Below, piece after piece: positions 1-5,614 of a stretch of DNA of 6,006 nucleotides (the first letter of the stretch is position 1; the number at the start of each line of letters is the position of its first letter). The stretch covers positions 1-6,006 of the forward strand of contig CAJTUQ010000018.1 of the NCBI GenBank assembly GCA_910579335.1. Reading direction: 5' to 3'. This DNA comes from an uncultured Dorea sp. GTDB lineage: Bacteria; Bacillota; Clostridia; Lachnospirales; Lachnospiraceae. The notes under the pieces were generated by a model. It did not search any database, was not told the origin of the DNA, and worked only from the letters and a program-made list of their open reading frames with translations. The position numbers were made by a program, and so were the translations under genes.

Positions 1-413
1 GCTACTATTTCCGATTGAAGTTTCTTCCAATAATTATTCAGCGAAGCAACATTATAATTTCTTGTTTTAACTTTGCATGCCAACACAGCAAACGGATTTA
101 TATCCATTCCAAACGCATCAAACCCACACATTTTAGCTTCAACTAAAGTAGTGCCAGAACCTGCGTAATTATCAACTATAAAATCTTCGTTTGAATTAAT
201 CAAATTCCTCGAATCCAAATCTTGAATAATCATCTTGCCGATTTTTGACGGAAACTTACCGTAATATCTAAAATAACTATGCGTAAGATATGAAAGCTCA
301 GAAATCGTTTCGTTTACTTCCCAAAATTCCTGTTGTAATCTACTAATATCTATTTTACTCAACTTATAATATGGATCATCTTTCAAATCAAAATTTTTCC
401 CCATTGCTGCCAT
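1..413 (-). CDS. Site-specific DNA methyltransferase, N-terminal part (runs off the left edge)
   Basis: The first 137 residues of a protein whose gene continues beyond base 1. Residues 81-89 read DNYAGSGTT, the S-adenosylmethionine-binding motif I (D-x-F/Y-x-GSGTT) of N6-adenine/N4-cytosine DNA methyltransferases. It is followed by GFDAFGMDINPFAVLACKVK (97-116), whose Asp104 sits where these enzymes bind the SAM ribose. YYGKFPSKIGKMII (50-63) resembles the K-F-P/H segment that often precedes motif I. The catalytic D/N/S-PP-Y/F/W motif IV is not visible and should lie outside the window. Start chosen at ATG 411-413 because GAGG (plus 421-424) sits 7 bases upstream; a second ATG lies three codons on. 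GC is about 33% by hand count, well below the arg genes, and A/T-ending codons dominate, which suggests separate ancestry. It could belong to a restriction-modification system or be an orphan methylase. The fold assignment is firm; target and role are unknown. Confidence 0.85.
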   Translation of the reverse strand, partial: MAAMGKNFDLKDDPYYKLSKIDISRLQQEFWEVNETISELSYLTHSYFRYYGKFPSKIGKMIIQDLDSRNLINSNEDFIVDNYAGSGTTLVEAKMCGFDAFGMDINPFAVLACKVKTRNYNVASLNNYWKKLQSEIV

Positions 414-445
414 CGCCAACCCTCATTTTTAAATACACTTTTATC

Positions 446-460
446 AATATATCATATATT
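446..460. repeat. 15-bp AT-only palindrome in the argD-methyltransferase gap
   Basis: AATATAT and ATATATT flank a single central base (453). It lies in the 75-base gap between the argD stop and the methyltransferase start and overlaps the candidate -10. With no G/C pairs and no following T-run it does not look like a terminator. It may be a protein-binding site or chance in AT-rich DNA. Confidence 0.35.
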
Positions 461-485
461 AGCAGCAAAATCCATAAAATTTCAA
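456..485 (-). promoter_or_regulatory. Candidate promoter for the methyltransferase gene
   Basis: On the minus strand a TTGAAA (-35, plus 480-485) is followed after 18 bases by TAATAT (-10, plus 456-461), about 43 bases before the methyltransferase start. The -35 matches 5 of 6 consensus bases and the -10 matches 4 of 6. Such matches are frequent in AT-rich DNA, so this is tentative. It fits the idea that the gene is expressed separately from the arg operon. Confidence 0.25.
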
Positions 486-488
486 GTA

Positions 489-1685
489 TCAAAAACTTTG
501 ATAGGCCAGCACCCTTCTCATCACATCGATCATCTCATCTACATGCTCCTTCTCTATCACAAGCGGCGGGACCAATCGGATTACATCGCTTCTTGCGCTG
601 ATAATCAGGAGCCCCTCTTCAAGCGCCCTTTGAATCACCTTCCCTGCCGGATGTGAAAGGCGGATGCCTTGTATCAGTCCTGTTCCGCGCCGTTCAACAA
701 CCACGTCATAAGTCTTCACTAGTTCATTCAATTGCTCAGACAGGTAAGCTCCCACTTCTCTGACATGGGCTTTCATGTCCTCCCTCTCAAAAATCTCGAT
801 TGTTTTTTCCACTGCTGCACACACAAGCGGATTCCCGCCGTAAGTAGTGCCGTGGTCCCCCGGTTCTAACGAGTATTCCGCCACGGCTTTTGTCATAGCA
901 AAGGCGCCTGCCGGGACGCCGCTTCCGATTGCCTTTGCCATAACAAGAATGTCCGGCCTGACCCCGTAAGCCTGGCAGGCAAACATCTCGCCCGTCCGCA
1001 CCATACCGCACTGTATCTCATCGCAAATCAAAAGAATGCCTTCTTTGTCACAGATTTCTTGTATTCCTCGCATAAACTCCCGTGAGGCCATATTGATTCC
1101 GCCCTCTCCCTGGATGGGCTCTAAGATAATTGCGCAGGTCTTATCCGTCACAAGTCTTTTTACACTGTCAAGATTGTTGAACTCTGCGAAGCTCACTCCC
1201 GGAATCAACGGCTCGAAAGGCGTACGGTACGCTTCATGCTCTGTTACAGATAACGCTCCCATACTCCGCCCGTGAAAGGAATCCTTCATGGCAATGTATT
1301 CATATCTTCCCGTCTTCTTTTTCCACGCATATTTCCTGGCCGCCTTCAGCGCCCCCTCAATTGCTTCCGTCCCGCTGTTTGTAAAAAATACCCGATCCAT
1401 CCCTGAGATTCGCTTTAATGCGCCCGCCGCCTTTCCGCACGTGGTATTATAGTACAGATTTGAAGAATGCATAAGCTTGTCAATCTGCCCTTTCAGCGCA
1501 TTGTTGAGTTCCTCATTTCCATATCCTAAACCGGACACGGCAATCCCTGCCGCAAAATCCAAATATTTTTTTCCGTCTGTATCATAAAGATACACGCCTT
1601 CCCCCCTGTCTAAAGTTACCGGAAAACGGTTGTACGTATGCACCAAATTACTGTCTGTTACCTGCATATATTCATTTGCCGTCAT
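489..1685 (-). CDS. argD: Acetylornithine aminotransferase
   Basis: PLP-dependent class III aminotransferase that converts N-acetylglutamate 5-semialdehyde to N2-acetylornithine using glutamate, in the cytoplasm. Visible family landmarks are SGTEA (104-108, cofactor phosphate loop), FHGR (137-140), EPIQGEGG (189-196), CDEIQCG (221-227, with Asp222 pairing with the pyridine nitrogen) and MAKAIGSGVPAGA (249-261), whose Lys251 is the predicted Schiff-base lysine. The 398 residues are normal for ArgD. Start chosen at ATG 1683-1685 because GAGGAG (plus 1694-1699) lies 8 bases upstream. An in-frame ATG ten codons earlier (1713-1715) would bury that site inside the gene. It is the last arg gene of the operon, 74 bases after argB. 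ArgD enzymes often also act on succinyl-diaminopimelate; that is family knowledge, not visible here. A general ornithine aminotransferase is the alternative, but operon context favours ArgD. Confidence 0.96.
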   Translation of the reverse strand: MTANEYMQVTDSNLVHTYNRFPVTLDRGEGVYLYDTDGKKYLDFAAGIAVSGLGYGNEELNNALKGQIDKLMHSSNLYYNTTCGKAAGALKRISGMDRVFFTNSGTEAIEGALKAARKYAWKKKTGRYEYIAMKDSFHGRSMGALSVTEHEAYRTPFEPLIPGVSFAEFNNLDSVKRLVTDKTCAIILEPIQGEGGINMASREFMRGIQEICDKEGILLICDEIQCGMVRTGEMFACQAYGVRPDILVMAKAIGSGVPAGAFAMTKAVAEYSLEPGDHGTTYGGNPLVCAAVEKTIEIFEREDMKAHVREVGAYLSEQLNELVKTYDVVVERRGTGLIQGIRLSHPAGKVIQRALEEGLLIISARSDVIRLVPPLVIEKEHVDEMIDVMRRVLAYQSF

Positions 1686-1693
1686 TCTTTTTT

Positions 1694-1699
1694 CTCCTC
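1694..1699 (-). promoter_or_regulatory. Ribosome binding site of argD
   Basis: GAGGAG on the minus strand, 8 bases before ATG 1683-1685. It decides the argD start against the in-frame ATG at 1713-1715. Confidence 0.8.
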
Positions 1700-1759
1700 T
1701 TCCTTCATTTTCCATCTGCTTTAAACGGTCCTGGACAATCTGTATCAGCTGTTCTTCTT

Positions 1760-2659
1760 TTACTCGCCCATATAGAAGCGCTGTTCGCCGTCATTGATAA
1801 TCGCAGTTCCGATACCTTTATTTGTAAATATCTCAAGAAGCAGGCAGTGCGGTATCCTCCCGTCCAGAATATGTACTCTGGACACGCCGTGCTCAATGGC
1901 GGAAATGCAATTATGAAGCTTTGGAAGCATTCCGCCGCCGATATAGCCCGCATTCATCAATTCCCTCGCCTCTGATACTTTCAGCTCCGAAATCAGTGTC
2001 GCCGAATCCTCCGGATTTTTATACACTCCTTCTATATCCGTCAGGAAAGCCAGTTTTTCCGCACGCATAGCTCTCGCTATCGCACAGGCTGCGTCATCCG
2101 CATTGATATTATAGGTATTATAATCATCATCCAGCCCAATCGGGCAGATAATTGGAAGAAAGTCCTTTTCCAAAAGGTCATATAAAATGCTTGCATTTAC
2201 ATCTTTCACATCCCCGACAAATCCAATGTCTTTTCCGGAAGAAAGTTTTTTGTTTACCGAAAGCAGCTTTCCGTCCTTCCCACTCAGCCCGATAGCGCGC
2301 ACCCCAAGACTCTCCACAAGCTGGACCAATCCTTTATTTACCTTCCCCAGCACCATCTCTGCAAGCTCCATCGTGGCCTCGTCCGTCACGCGCAGTCCGT
2401 CCACAAACTGCGGCTCCATGCCCATCTTGCCGACCCATCTGCTGATTTCCTTTCCTCCGCCGTGGACGATAATCGGTTTAAATCCTACCAGCTTAAGAAG
2501 CGTCACATCCTGAATGACCTGCTGCTTTAACTGCTCATCCACCATTGCACTCCCGCCGTACTTCACCACGATAATCCGGCGGTTAAAACGCTGTATATAC
2601 GGGAGCGCCTCAATCAGCACTTCCGCCTTTTCGAGATATTTTTCCATATCCTTATTCAT
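1760..2659 (-). CDS. argB: N-acetylglutamate kinase, arginine-sensitive type
   Basis: Amino-acid kinase that phosphorylates the gamma-carboxylate of N-acetylglutamate with ATP, normally the committed step to ornithine. Visible motifs are VKYGGSAM (32-39, ATP-phosphate binding with Lys33), HGGGKEI (66-72), DGLRVTD (87-93, Arg90 contacting acetylglutamate), YNINADDAA (182-190) and GGGMLPK (241-247). The protein has 299 residues. About 25 residues precede the kinase core and form a helix-like stretch (EKYLEKAEVLIEALPYIQRF, 6-25). This is the N-helix that links dimers into hexamers in arginine-inhibited kinases. The C-terminal HCLLLEIFTNKGIGTAI (271-287) matches the arginine-site region of that class. 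Feedback inhibition by arginine is therefore inferred. The start at ATG 2657-2659 has only a weak ribosome binding site (AGGG two bases before it). An in-frame ATG four codons later (2645-2647) is an alternative start. It lies between argJ and argD. Confidence 0.96.
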   Translation of the reverse strand: MNKDMEKYLEKAEVLIEALPYIQRFNRRIIVVKYGGSAMVDEQLKQQVIQDVTLLKLVGFKPIIVHGGGKEISRWVGKMGMEPQFVDGLRVTDEATMELAEMVLGKVNKGLVQLVESLGVRAIGLSGKDGKLLSVNKKLSSGKDIGFVGDVKDVNASILYDLLEKDFLPIICPIGLDDDYNTYNINADDAACAIARAMRAEKLAFLTDIEGVYKNPEDSATLISELKVSEARELMNAGYIGGGMLPKLHNCISAIEHGVSRVHILDGRIPHCLLLEIFTNKGIGTAIINDGEQRFYMGE

Positions 2660-2687
2660 TACCCTGTCATCTCACTTTCTCTAACAT
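2659..2687 (-). other. Two overlapping mini-ORFs leading into argB
   Basis: Two tiny reading frames sit just before argB. ATG at 2685-2687 opens MLEKVR and stops with a TGA (2667-2669) that overlaps the ATG (2668-2670) of a second frame, MTG. The TAA of the second (2659-2661) overlaps the argB ATG (TAATG). The argB start itself lacks a strong Shine-Dalgarno sequence, so translation by termination-reinitiation is conceivable. Neither mini-ORF has a convincing ribosome binding site. This is seen in sequence; function is speculative. Confidence 0.25.
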
Positions 2688-2718
2688 AGCTTCTCTTACC
2701 AGATTCCCCTGCTGACTT

Positions 2719-2739
2719 CTCTTGTCCGCCGCTCTTGTC
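2719..2739. repeat. Short direct repeat in the argJ-argB spacer
   Basis: GACAAGAG occurs twice on the minus strand (plus 2719-2726 and 2732-2739) with a 13-base period, inside the 91-base spacer between argJ and argB. The transcript here is purine-rich and has no obvious hairpin. The spacer is the longest inside the operon; its role is unknown and the repeat may be chance. Confidence 0.3.
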
Positions 2740-2750
2740 AACTGCTCTTA

Positions 2751-3974
2751 CTAACTTCTGTAATCTGCGTTAATATCTATATATCCGTGCGTCAAATCAC
2801 ATCCCCACGCAGCAGCCTCGGCGTCTCCCATCTTCACGTCCGCAATGGCTGTCACCACAGGCTCCGACAATATCTTTGTCGCATCCTCCTCACTATAGTC
2901 GACCGCTGTTCCATTTTCTATAATCTGAATCCTTCCTGCAGAGCTTTCAAAATACAAATCTACCTTCTCCGGGTCAAACTGCGCCCCCGAATACCCCATC
3001 GCACACAGAATCCTTCCCCAATTGGCGTCATGTCCTGCAATCGCCGCCTTCGTAAGATTGGAACACACAATCGACTTTGCCAGCACCTTAGCCTGCTCCT
3101 TGTCCTCGCAGTGAATTGCCTTCACCTCAAATAAAGCAGTCGCCCCTTCTCCGTCTCCCGCTATTTTTTTTGCAAGATATTCATTGATGGCGTGAAGCGC
3201 TTCTGCAAATTTTTCATAATCCTCACTGCCATATACAATCTCCGAATTTCCGGCCAAGCCGTTTGCCAAAAGAAGTACCGTGTCATTCGTAGATGTATCC
3301 CCGTCCACGGAAATCATATTATAAGTGTCTCCCACGTCCTCACTGAGCGCCTTTTGCAATGTCTCCTTGGAAATCACTGCATCCGTCGTAAGAAATGCAA
3401 GCATTGTACACATATTCGGGTGAATCATGCCTGAACCTTTTGCCATGCCTCCAAGCGTCACTGTTTTTCCCCCGACATCAATCGTAACTGCCAGTTCTTT
3501 CTCACAAGTATCCGTCGTCATAATCGCTTTTGCCGCCTCCGTGCCGCTTTCCAGTGAAGCGTCCTTTTTCTTTGCCAGCACGCTTACACCCGCAGACAGT
3601 TTATCCATCGGCAGCTGCTTACCGATAACTCCCGTAGAGCCAAGCAGGACTCCTGCCGGAGATATATTCAGTACCTTTCCAGCGGCTTTGGCCGTATCCA
3701 TGCAGTAGCCAAATCCTTCCTCACCCGTACATGCATTAGCTATTCCAGAATTGACTACAACCGCCTGCACCGTCCCGCTGCCTGCGATTACCTGCTGATC
3801 CCACTTTACCGGAGCTGCCTTTACCACATTTGTCGTAAATGTCCCTGCCGCCGCACAGGGTACCTGACTGTAAACCAAGGCCATATCCGTCCTTCCCGTA
3901 TATTTGATTCCTGCAGCCGTACTTGCCGCCTCGTATCCTTTTGCCGCCGTTACTCCGCCTTTTATCTGTTTCAT
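2751..3974 (-). CDS. argJ: Ornithine acetyltransferase / N-acetylglutamate synthase
   Basis: Transfers the acetyl group of N-acetylornithine to glutamate, releasing ornithine and closing the acetyl cycle. Bifunctional members also acetylate glutamate from acetyl-CoA. The family makes one chain that self-cleaves before a nucleophilic threonine. Here the site is NMCTML (187-192), so Thr190 is the predicted nucleophile, preceded by Cys instead of the commonest Ala. GSTGVIG (112-118) supplies the oxyanion-hole segment, and GMAKGSGMIHPNMCTMLAF (176-194) is the diagnostic block. The 407 residues are normal for ArgJ. Start chosen at ATG 3972-3974: AGGAAG (plus 3983-3988) lies 8 bases upstream, and the protein then begins MKQIKGGVTAAKGY like its family. 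An upstream in-frame ATG (4029-4031) would add 19 low-complexity residues and overlap the GNAT gene. It ends in tandem stops (TAG TAA, 2748-2753). Whether it is mono- or bifunctional cannot be read from sequence. Confidence 0.96.
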   Translation of the reverse strand: MKQIKGGVTAAKGYEAASTAAGIKYTGRTDMALVYSQVPCAAAGTFTTNVVKAAPVKWDQQVIAGSGTVQAVVVNSGIANACTGEEGFGYCMDTAKAAGKVLNISPAGVLLGSTGVIGKQLPMDKLSAGVSVLAKKKDASLESGTEAAKAIMTTDTCEKELAVTIDVGGKTVTLGGMAKGSGMIHPNMCTMLAFLTTDAVISKETLQKALSEDVGDTYNMISVDGDTSTNDTVLLLANGLAGNSEIVYGSEDYEKFAEALHAINEYLAKKIAGDGEGATALFEVKAIHCEDKEQAKVLAKSIVCSNLTKAAIAGHDANWGRILCAMGYSGAQFDPEKVDLYFESSAGRIQIIENGTAVDYSEEDATKILSEPVVTAIADVKMGDAEAAAWGCDLTHGYIDINADYRS

Positions 3975-3999
3975 TTTTTCCGCTTCCTTTCCTTCTTTT

Positions 4000-4443
4000 T
4001 TATTTATTAAATGCAGTAATATTTGCTTCATTCAATGTAAAATCATAATAATTCAAATCGAATCTTTTCGTCCAGCCTATCTCATTCCAAAATGCATTCC
4101 CGATATCGTTTTTTGTAAAGGCAATCAGGGAAACTTTATTTATCTTCTCCTTTTTCAGCGCTTCCATTGCAAATACAACCATAGACTTACCGATTCCTCT
4201 CATGCGGTACTTTGCATCTACACACACGTGGTACATGCACCCCCGCCTTCCGTCATGTCCGCAGAGTATCGCACCTACAATATTACCGTCCTCTACCGCA
4301 ACAACGCTCGTTGCGGGATTTCTCTCCAAAAAACGTGCGATTCCCTCTCTGGAATCGTCCATGCTCCGGATACCGAAGCCGTGTATCTGCTTCCACAGCG
4401 CATAGACCTGTTCATAATCATCAATTGTCATCGTCCTTAACAT
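4000..4443 (-). CDS. GNAT-family N-acetyltransferase in the arg operon
   Basis: A 147-residue single-domain GCN5-related acetyltransferase, predicted cytoplasmic and acetyl-CoA dependent. Motif A is clear: YHVCVDAKYRMRGIGKSMV (71-89) carries the R/Q-x-x-G-x-G/A pyrophosphate loop as R-M-R-G-I-G at 80-85. Motif B appears as NAFWNEIGW (116-124), with Tyr132 or Tyr133 a possible general acid. GHDGRRGCMYH (62-72) resembles the G-x-DGRRG-x-x-Y-H segment of YpeA-like GNATs. Start ATG 4441-4443 has AGGAG (plus 4453-4457) 9 bases upstream. It lies 39 bases after the argC stop and 25 bases before the argJ start, so it is almost certainly co-transcribed. Its place in an acetyl-cycle operon suggests a small-molecule role, perhaps glutamate acetylation (an ArgA-like short N-acetylglutamate synthase). 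That is inference: protein or other amine acetylation is equally possible from the fold alone. Confidence 0.9.
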   Translation of the reverse strand: MLRTMTIDDYEQVYALWKQIHGFGIRSMDDSREGIARFLERNPATSVVAVEDGNIVGAILCGHDGRRGCMYHVCVDAKYRMRGIGKSMVVFAMEALKKEKINKVSLIAFTKNDIGNAFWNEIGWTKRFDLNYYDFTLNEANITAFNK

Positions 4444-4482
4444 CCGTACTCTCTCCTAACATTTCTTCTCCGACAGCGCCTG

Positions 4483-5523
4483 CTACGGGAACATGGGAAC
4501 AAGCTCCAGTCCTTCTCCTTCCTTCAGCCCGAACATAAGATTCATGTTCTGTACCGCCTGCCCCGCCGCTCCTTTTACAAGATTGTCTATCGCTCCTATC
4601 ATAATAATGCGGTTTGTTCTGCTGTCGATTTTAAAATTAATATCCAAATAATTGCTCCCCTCTACCCATTTCGTCTCCGGATAGATTCCTTCCTCCAAAA
4701 CTCTGACAAAAGTTTCATCCTTATAATAGCTGTCATAAATCATCTTCACATCCTTATAGGATACATCTTTTTTCAATGACGCATATTCTGTAGCAAGAAT
4801 CCCCCTGTTCATAGGCACAAGATGAGGCGTGAAATTAATAACCGTATTCTCACCCGAAGCAAGGGTAAGCTGCTCTTCAATCTCCGGCGTATGTCTGTGT
4901 ACTGCGACGCCGTACGCCTTGATATTTTCATTGACCTCACAGAACAGATTAGGCAACTTTGCCCCTCTGCCGGCTCCGGACGTCCCCGACTTAGCGTCCA
5001 CAATCAACGTACCCATGTCGATGATTCCTTCCTTTGCCAGCGGATAGGCCGTCAATATGGAACAAGTCGTATAACAACCGGGATTTGCAACCAGTCTCGC
5101 CCCTCTCACCGCCTCCCGGTTCACCTCACAGAGCCCGTAGACCGCCTCTTTGATAAACTGCGGGCTTTTGTGCTGTATGCCGTACCACTTTTCATAGACG
5201 GAAACATCCTTAAGCCGGTAATCGGCACTCAAATCGATAATCCTTGTCTTAGACAAAATCTCCTCACTCATCACAGAAGCGCAATAGCCCTGAGGCGTTG
5301 CGGTAAAGATAACGTCCGCCCTCTCAGCCAGCTCTTCCATATTGTCATCTAAGCATCTGTCTTCCACAATTTCAAACATATTCCGGTATACATCCGCATA
5401 TTTTTTATCTATGTAGCTTTTAGAGCCGTACCATACAATCTCCGCCTCTCTGTGGCCTGTCAAAAGCCTTACCAGCTCGCCCCCTGCATAGCCTGTCGCT
5501 CCGATAATCCCAACCTTAATCAT
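4483..5523 (-). CDS. argC: N-acetyl-gamma-glutamyl-phosphate reductase
   Basis: NADPH-dependent reductase that converts N-acetylglutamyl 5-phosphate, the ArgB product, to N-acetylglutamate 5-semialdehyde, the ArgD substrate. The N-terminus is a Rossmann nucleotide-binding motif, VGIIGATGYAGGELVRLL (4-21). The catalytic cysteine is in NPGCYTT (147-153, Cys150) and the catalytic histidine in HRHTPEI (209-215, probably His211). SGTSGAGRGAK (179-189) is also typical. The 346 residues match the usual long (type 1) ArgC. Start chosen at ATG 5521-5523: GGAGG (plus 5532-5536) sits 8 bases upstream. The in-frame ATG at 5536-5538 overlaps that site and cannot use it. It is the first gene of the operon, about 50 bases downstream of the predicted transcription start and its operator. 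Confidence 0.97.
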   Translation of the reverse strand: MIKVGIIGATGYAGGELVRLLTGHREAEIVWYGSKSYIDKKYADVYRNMFEIVEDRCLDDNMEELAERADVIFTATPQGYCASVMSEEILSKTRIIDLSADYRLKDVSVYEKWYGIQHKSPQFIKEAVYGLCEVNREAVRGARLVANPGCYTTCSILTAYPLAKEGIIDMGTLIVDAKSGTSGAGRGAKLPNLFCEVNENIKAYGVAVHRHTPEIEEQLTLASGENTVINFTPHLVPMNRGILATEYASLKKDVSYKDVKMIYDSYYKDETFVRVLEEGIYPETKWVEGSNYLDINFKIDSRTNRIIMIGAIDNLVKGAAGQAVQNMNLMFGLKEGEGLELVPMFP

Positions 5524-5531
5524 CCTGTCCG

Positions 5532-5536
5532 CCTCC
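5532..5536 (-). promoter_or_regulatory. Ribosome binding site of argC
   Basis: GGAGG on the minus strand, 8 bases before ATG 5521-5523. It fixes the argC start, since the alternative ATG at 5536-5538 overlaps it. Confidence 0.85.
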
Positions 5537-5551
5537 ATTATGAATCATAAT
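5537..5551. repeat. 15-bp palindrome abutting the argC ribosome binding site
   Basis: ATTATGA and TCATAAT flank one central base (5544) in the predicted argC leader, directly next to GGAGG. It contains ARG-half-site-like TGAAT. It could be a weak extra regulator site or a small hairpin affecting ribosome access. It is not in 21-bp phase with the two upstream boxes, so it is probably not part of the same operator array. Confidence 0.4.
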
Positions 5552-5570
5552 ATAATTAAATAGAAAAACA

Positions 5571-5588
5571 CTTGCATAATTATACATC
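5571..5588. promoter_or_regulatory. ARG box 1 (predicted ArgR/AhrC operator)
   Basis: The minus strand reads GATGTATAATTATGCAAG, which agrees at 14 of 18 positions with the Bacillus AhrC consensus CATGAATAAAAATKCAAK as I recall it. The core TGCATAATTATACA (plus 5573-5586) is an imperfect palindrome differing at two positions from an ideal TGAATAATTATTCA. It covers the -10 element. Binding is inferred from the match and from its place ahead of argC. Confidence 0.7.
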
Positions 5589-5607
5589 TTATATGCATAC
5601 TATGCAA
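5579..5607 (-). promoter_or_regulatory. argC operon promoter
   Basis: Reading the minus strand, TTGCAT (-35, plus 5602-5607) is followed after exactly 17 bases by a perfect TATAAT (-10, plus 5579-5584). This resembles a housekeeping sigma promoter with a weak -35. Transcription should start near 5572, giving an argC leader of about 50 bases. Both promoter elements lie inside the ARG-box-like operators, which is the expected design for a repressible promoter. Confidence 0.75.
5594..5606. promoter_or_regulatory. ARG box 2 (predicted, contracted by one base)
   Basis: TGCATA and TATGCA flank a single base (5600), a perfect but 13-base palindrome, one base shorter than a standard ARG-box core. 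Its centre lies 20.5 bases from that of box 1, close to the 21-bp spacing of tandem ArgR sites, and it overlaps the -35. It is probably the second half of the operator. Confidence 0.55.
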
Positions 5608-5614
5608 GTGTTTT

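Larger units (their letters stand above)
5565..5614. repeat. Perfect 14-bp inverted repeat enclosing the operator
   Basis: AAAACACTTGCATA (5565-5578) and TATGCAAGTGTTTT (5601-5614) are exact reverse complements with a 22-base spacer holding the -10. In a transcript reading through from the SEDS gene this would form a hairpin followed by a T-run (TTTTT, plus 5564-5568), so it may also act as a weak terminator for the upstream gene. Transcripts starting at the argC promoter would not contain it. Confidence 0.6.

Noticed and set aside
371..601. A 76-codon plus-strand open frame over the argD end and the methyltransferase start
   Set aside because: It spans two convincing minus-strand genes and their spacer in antisense and has no family features.
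2732..2747. A TTGACA on the minus strand (plus 2737-2742) in the argJ-argB spacer as an internal promoter
   Set aside because: No -10-like hexamer lies 16-18 bases downstream; the spacer is purine-rich there.
3904..4440. A 178-codon plus-strand open frame opposite the GNAT gene
   Set aside because: It lies entirely antisense to the GNAT gene and the argJ start, shows no family motif, and the minus-strand genes have clear motifs and ribosome binding sites.
4822..5352. A 176-codon plus-strand open frame opposite argC
   Set aside because: It is the reverse-complement shadow of argC; its composition (many Arg, Leu, Cys) shows no recognisable domain.
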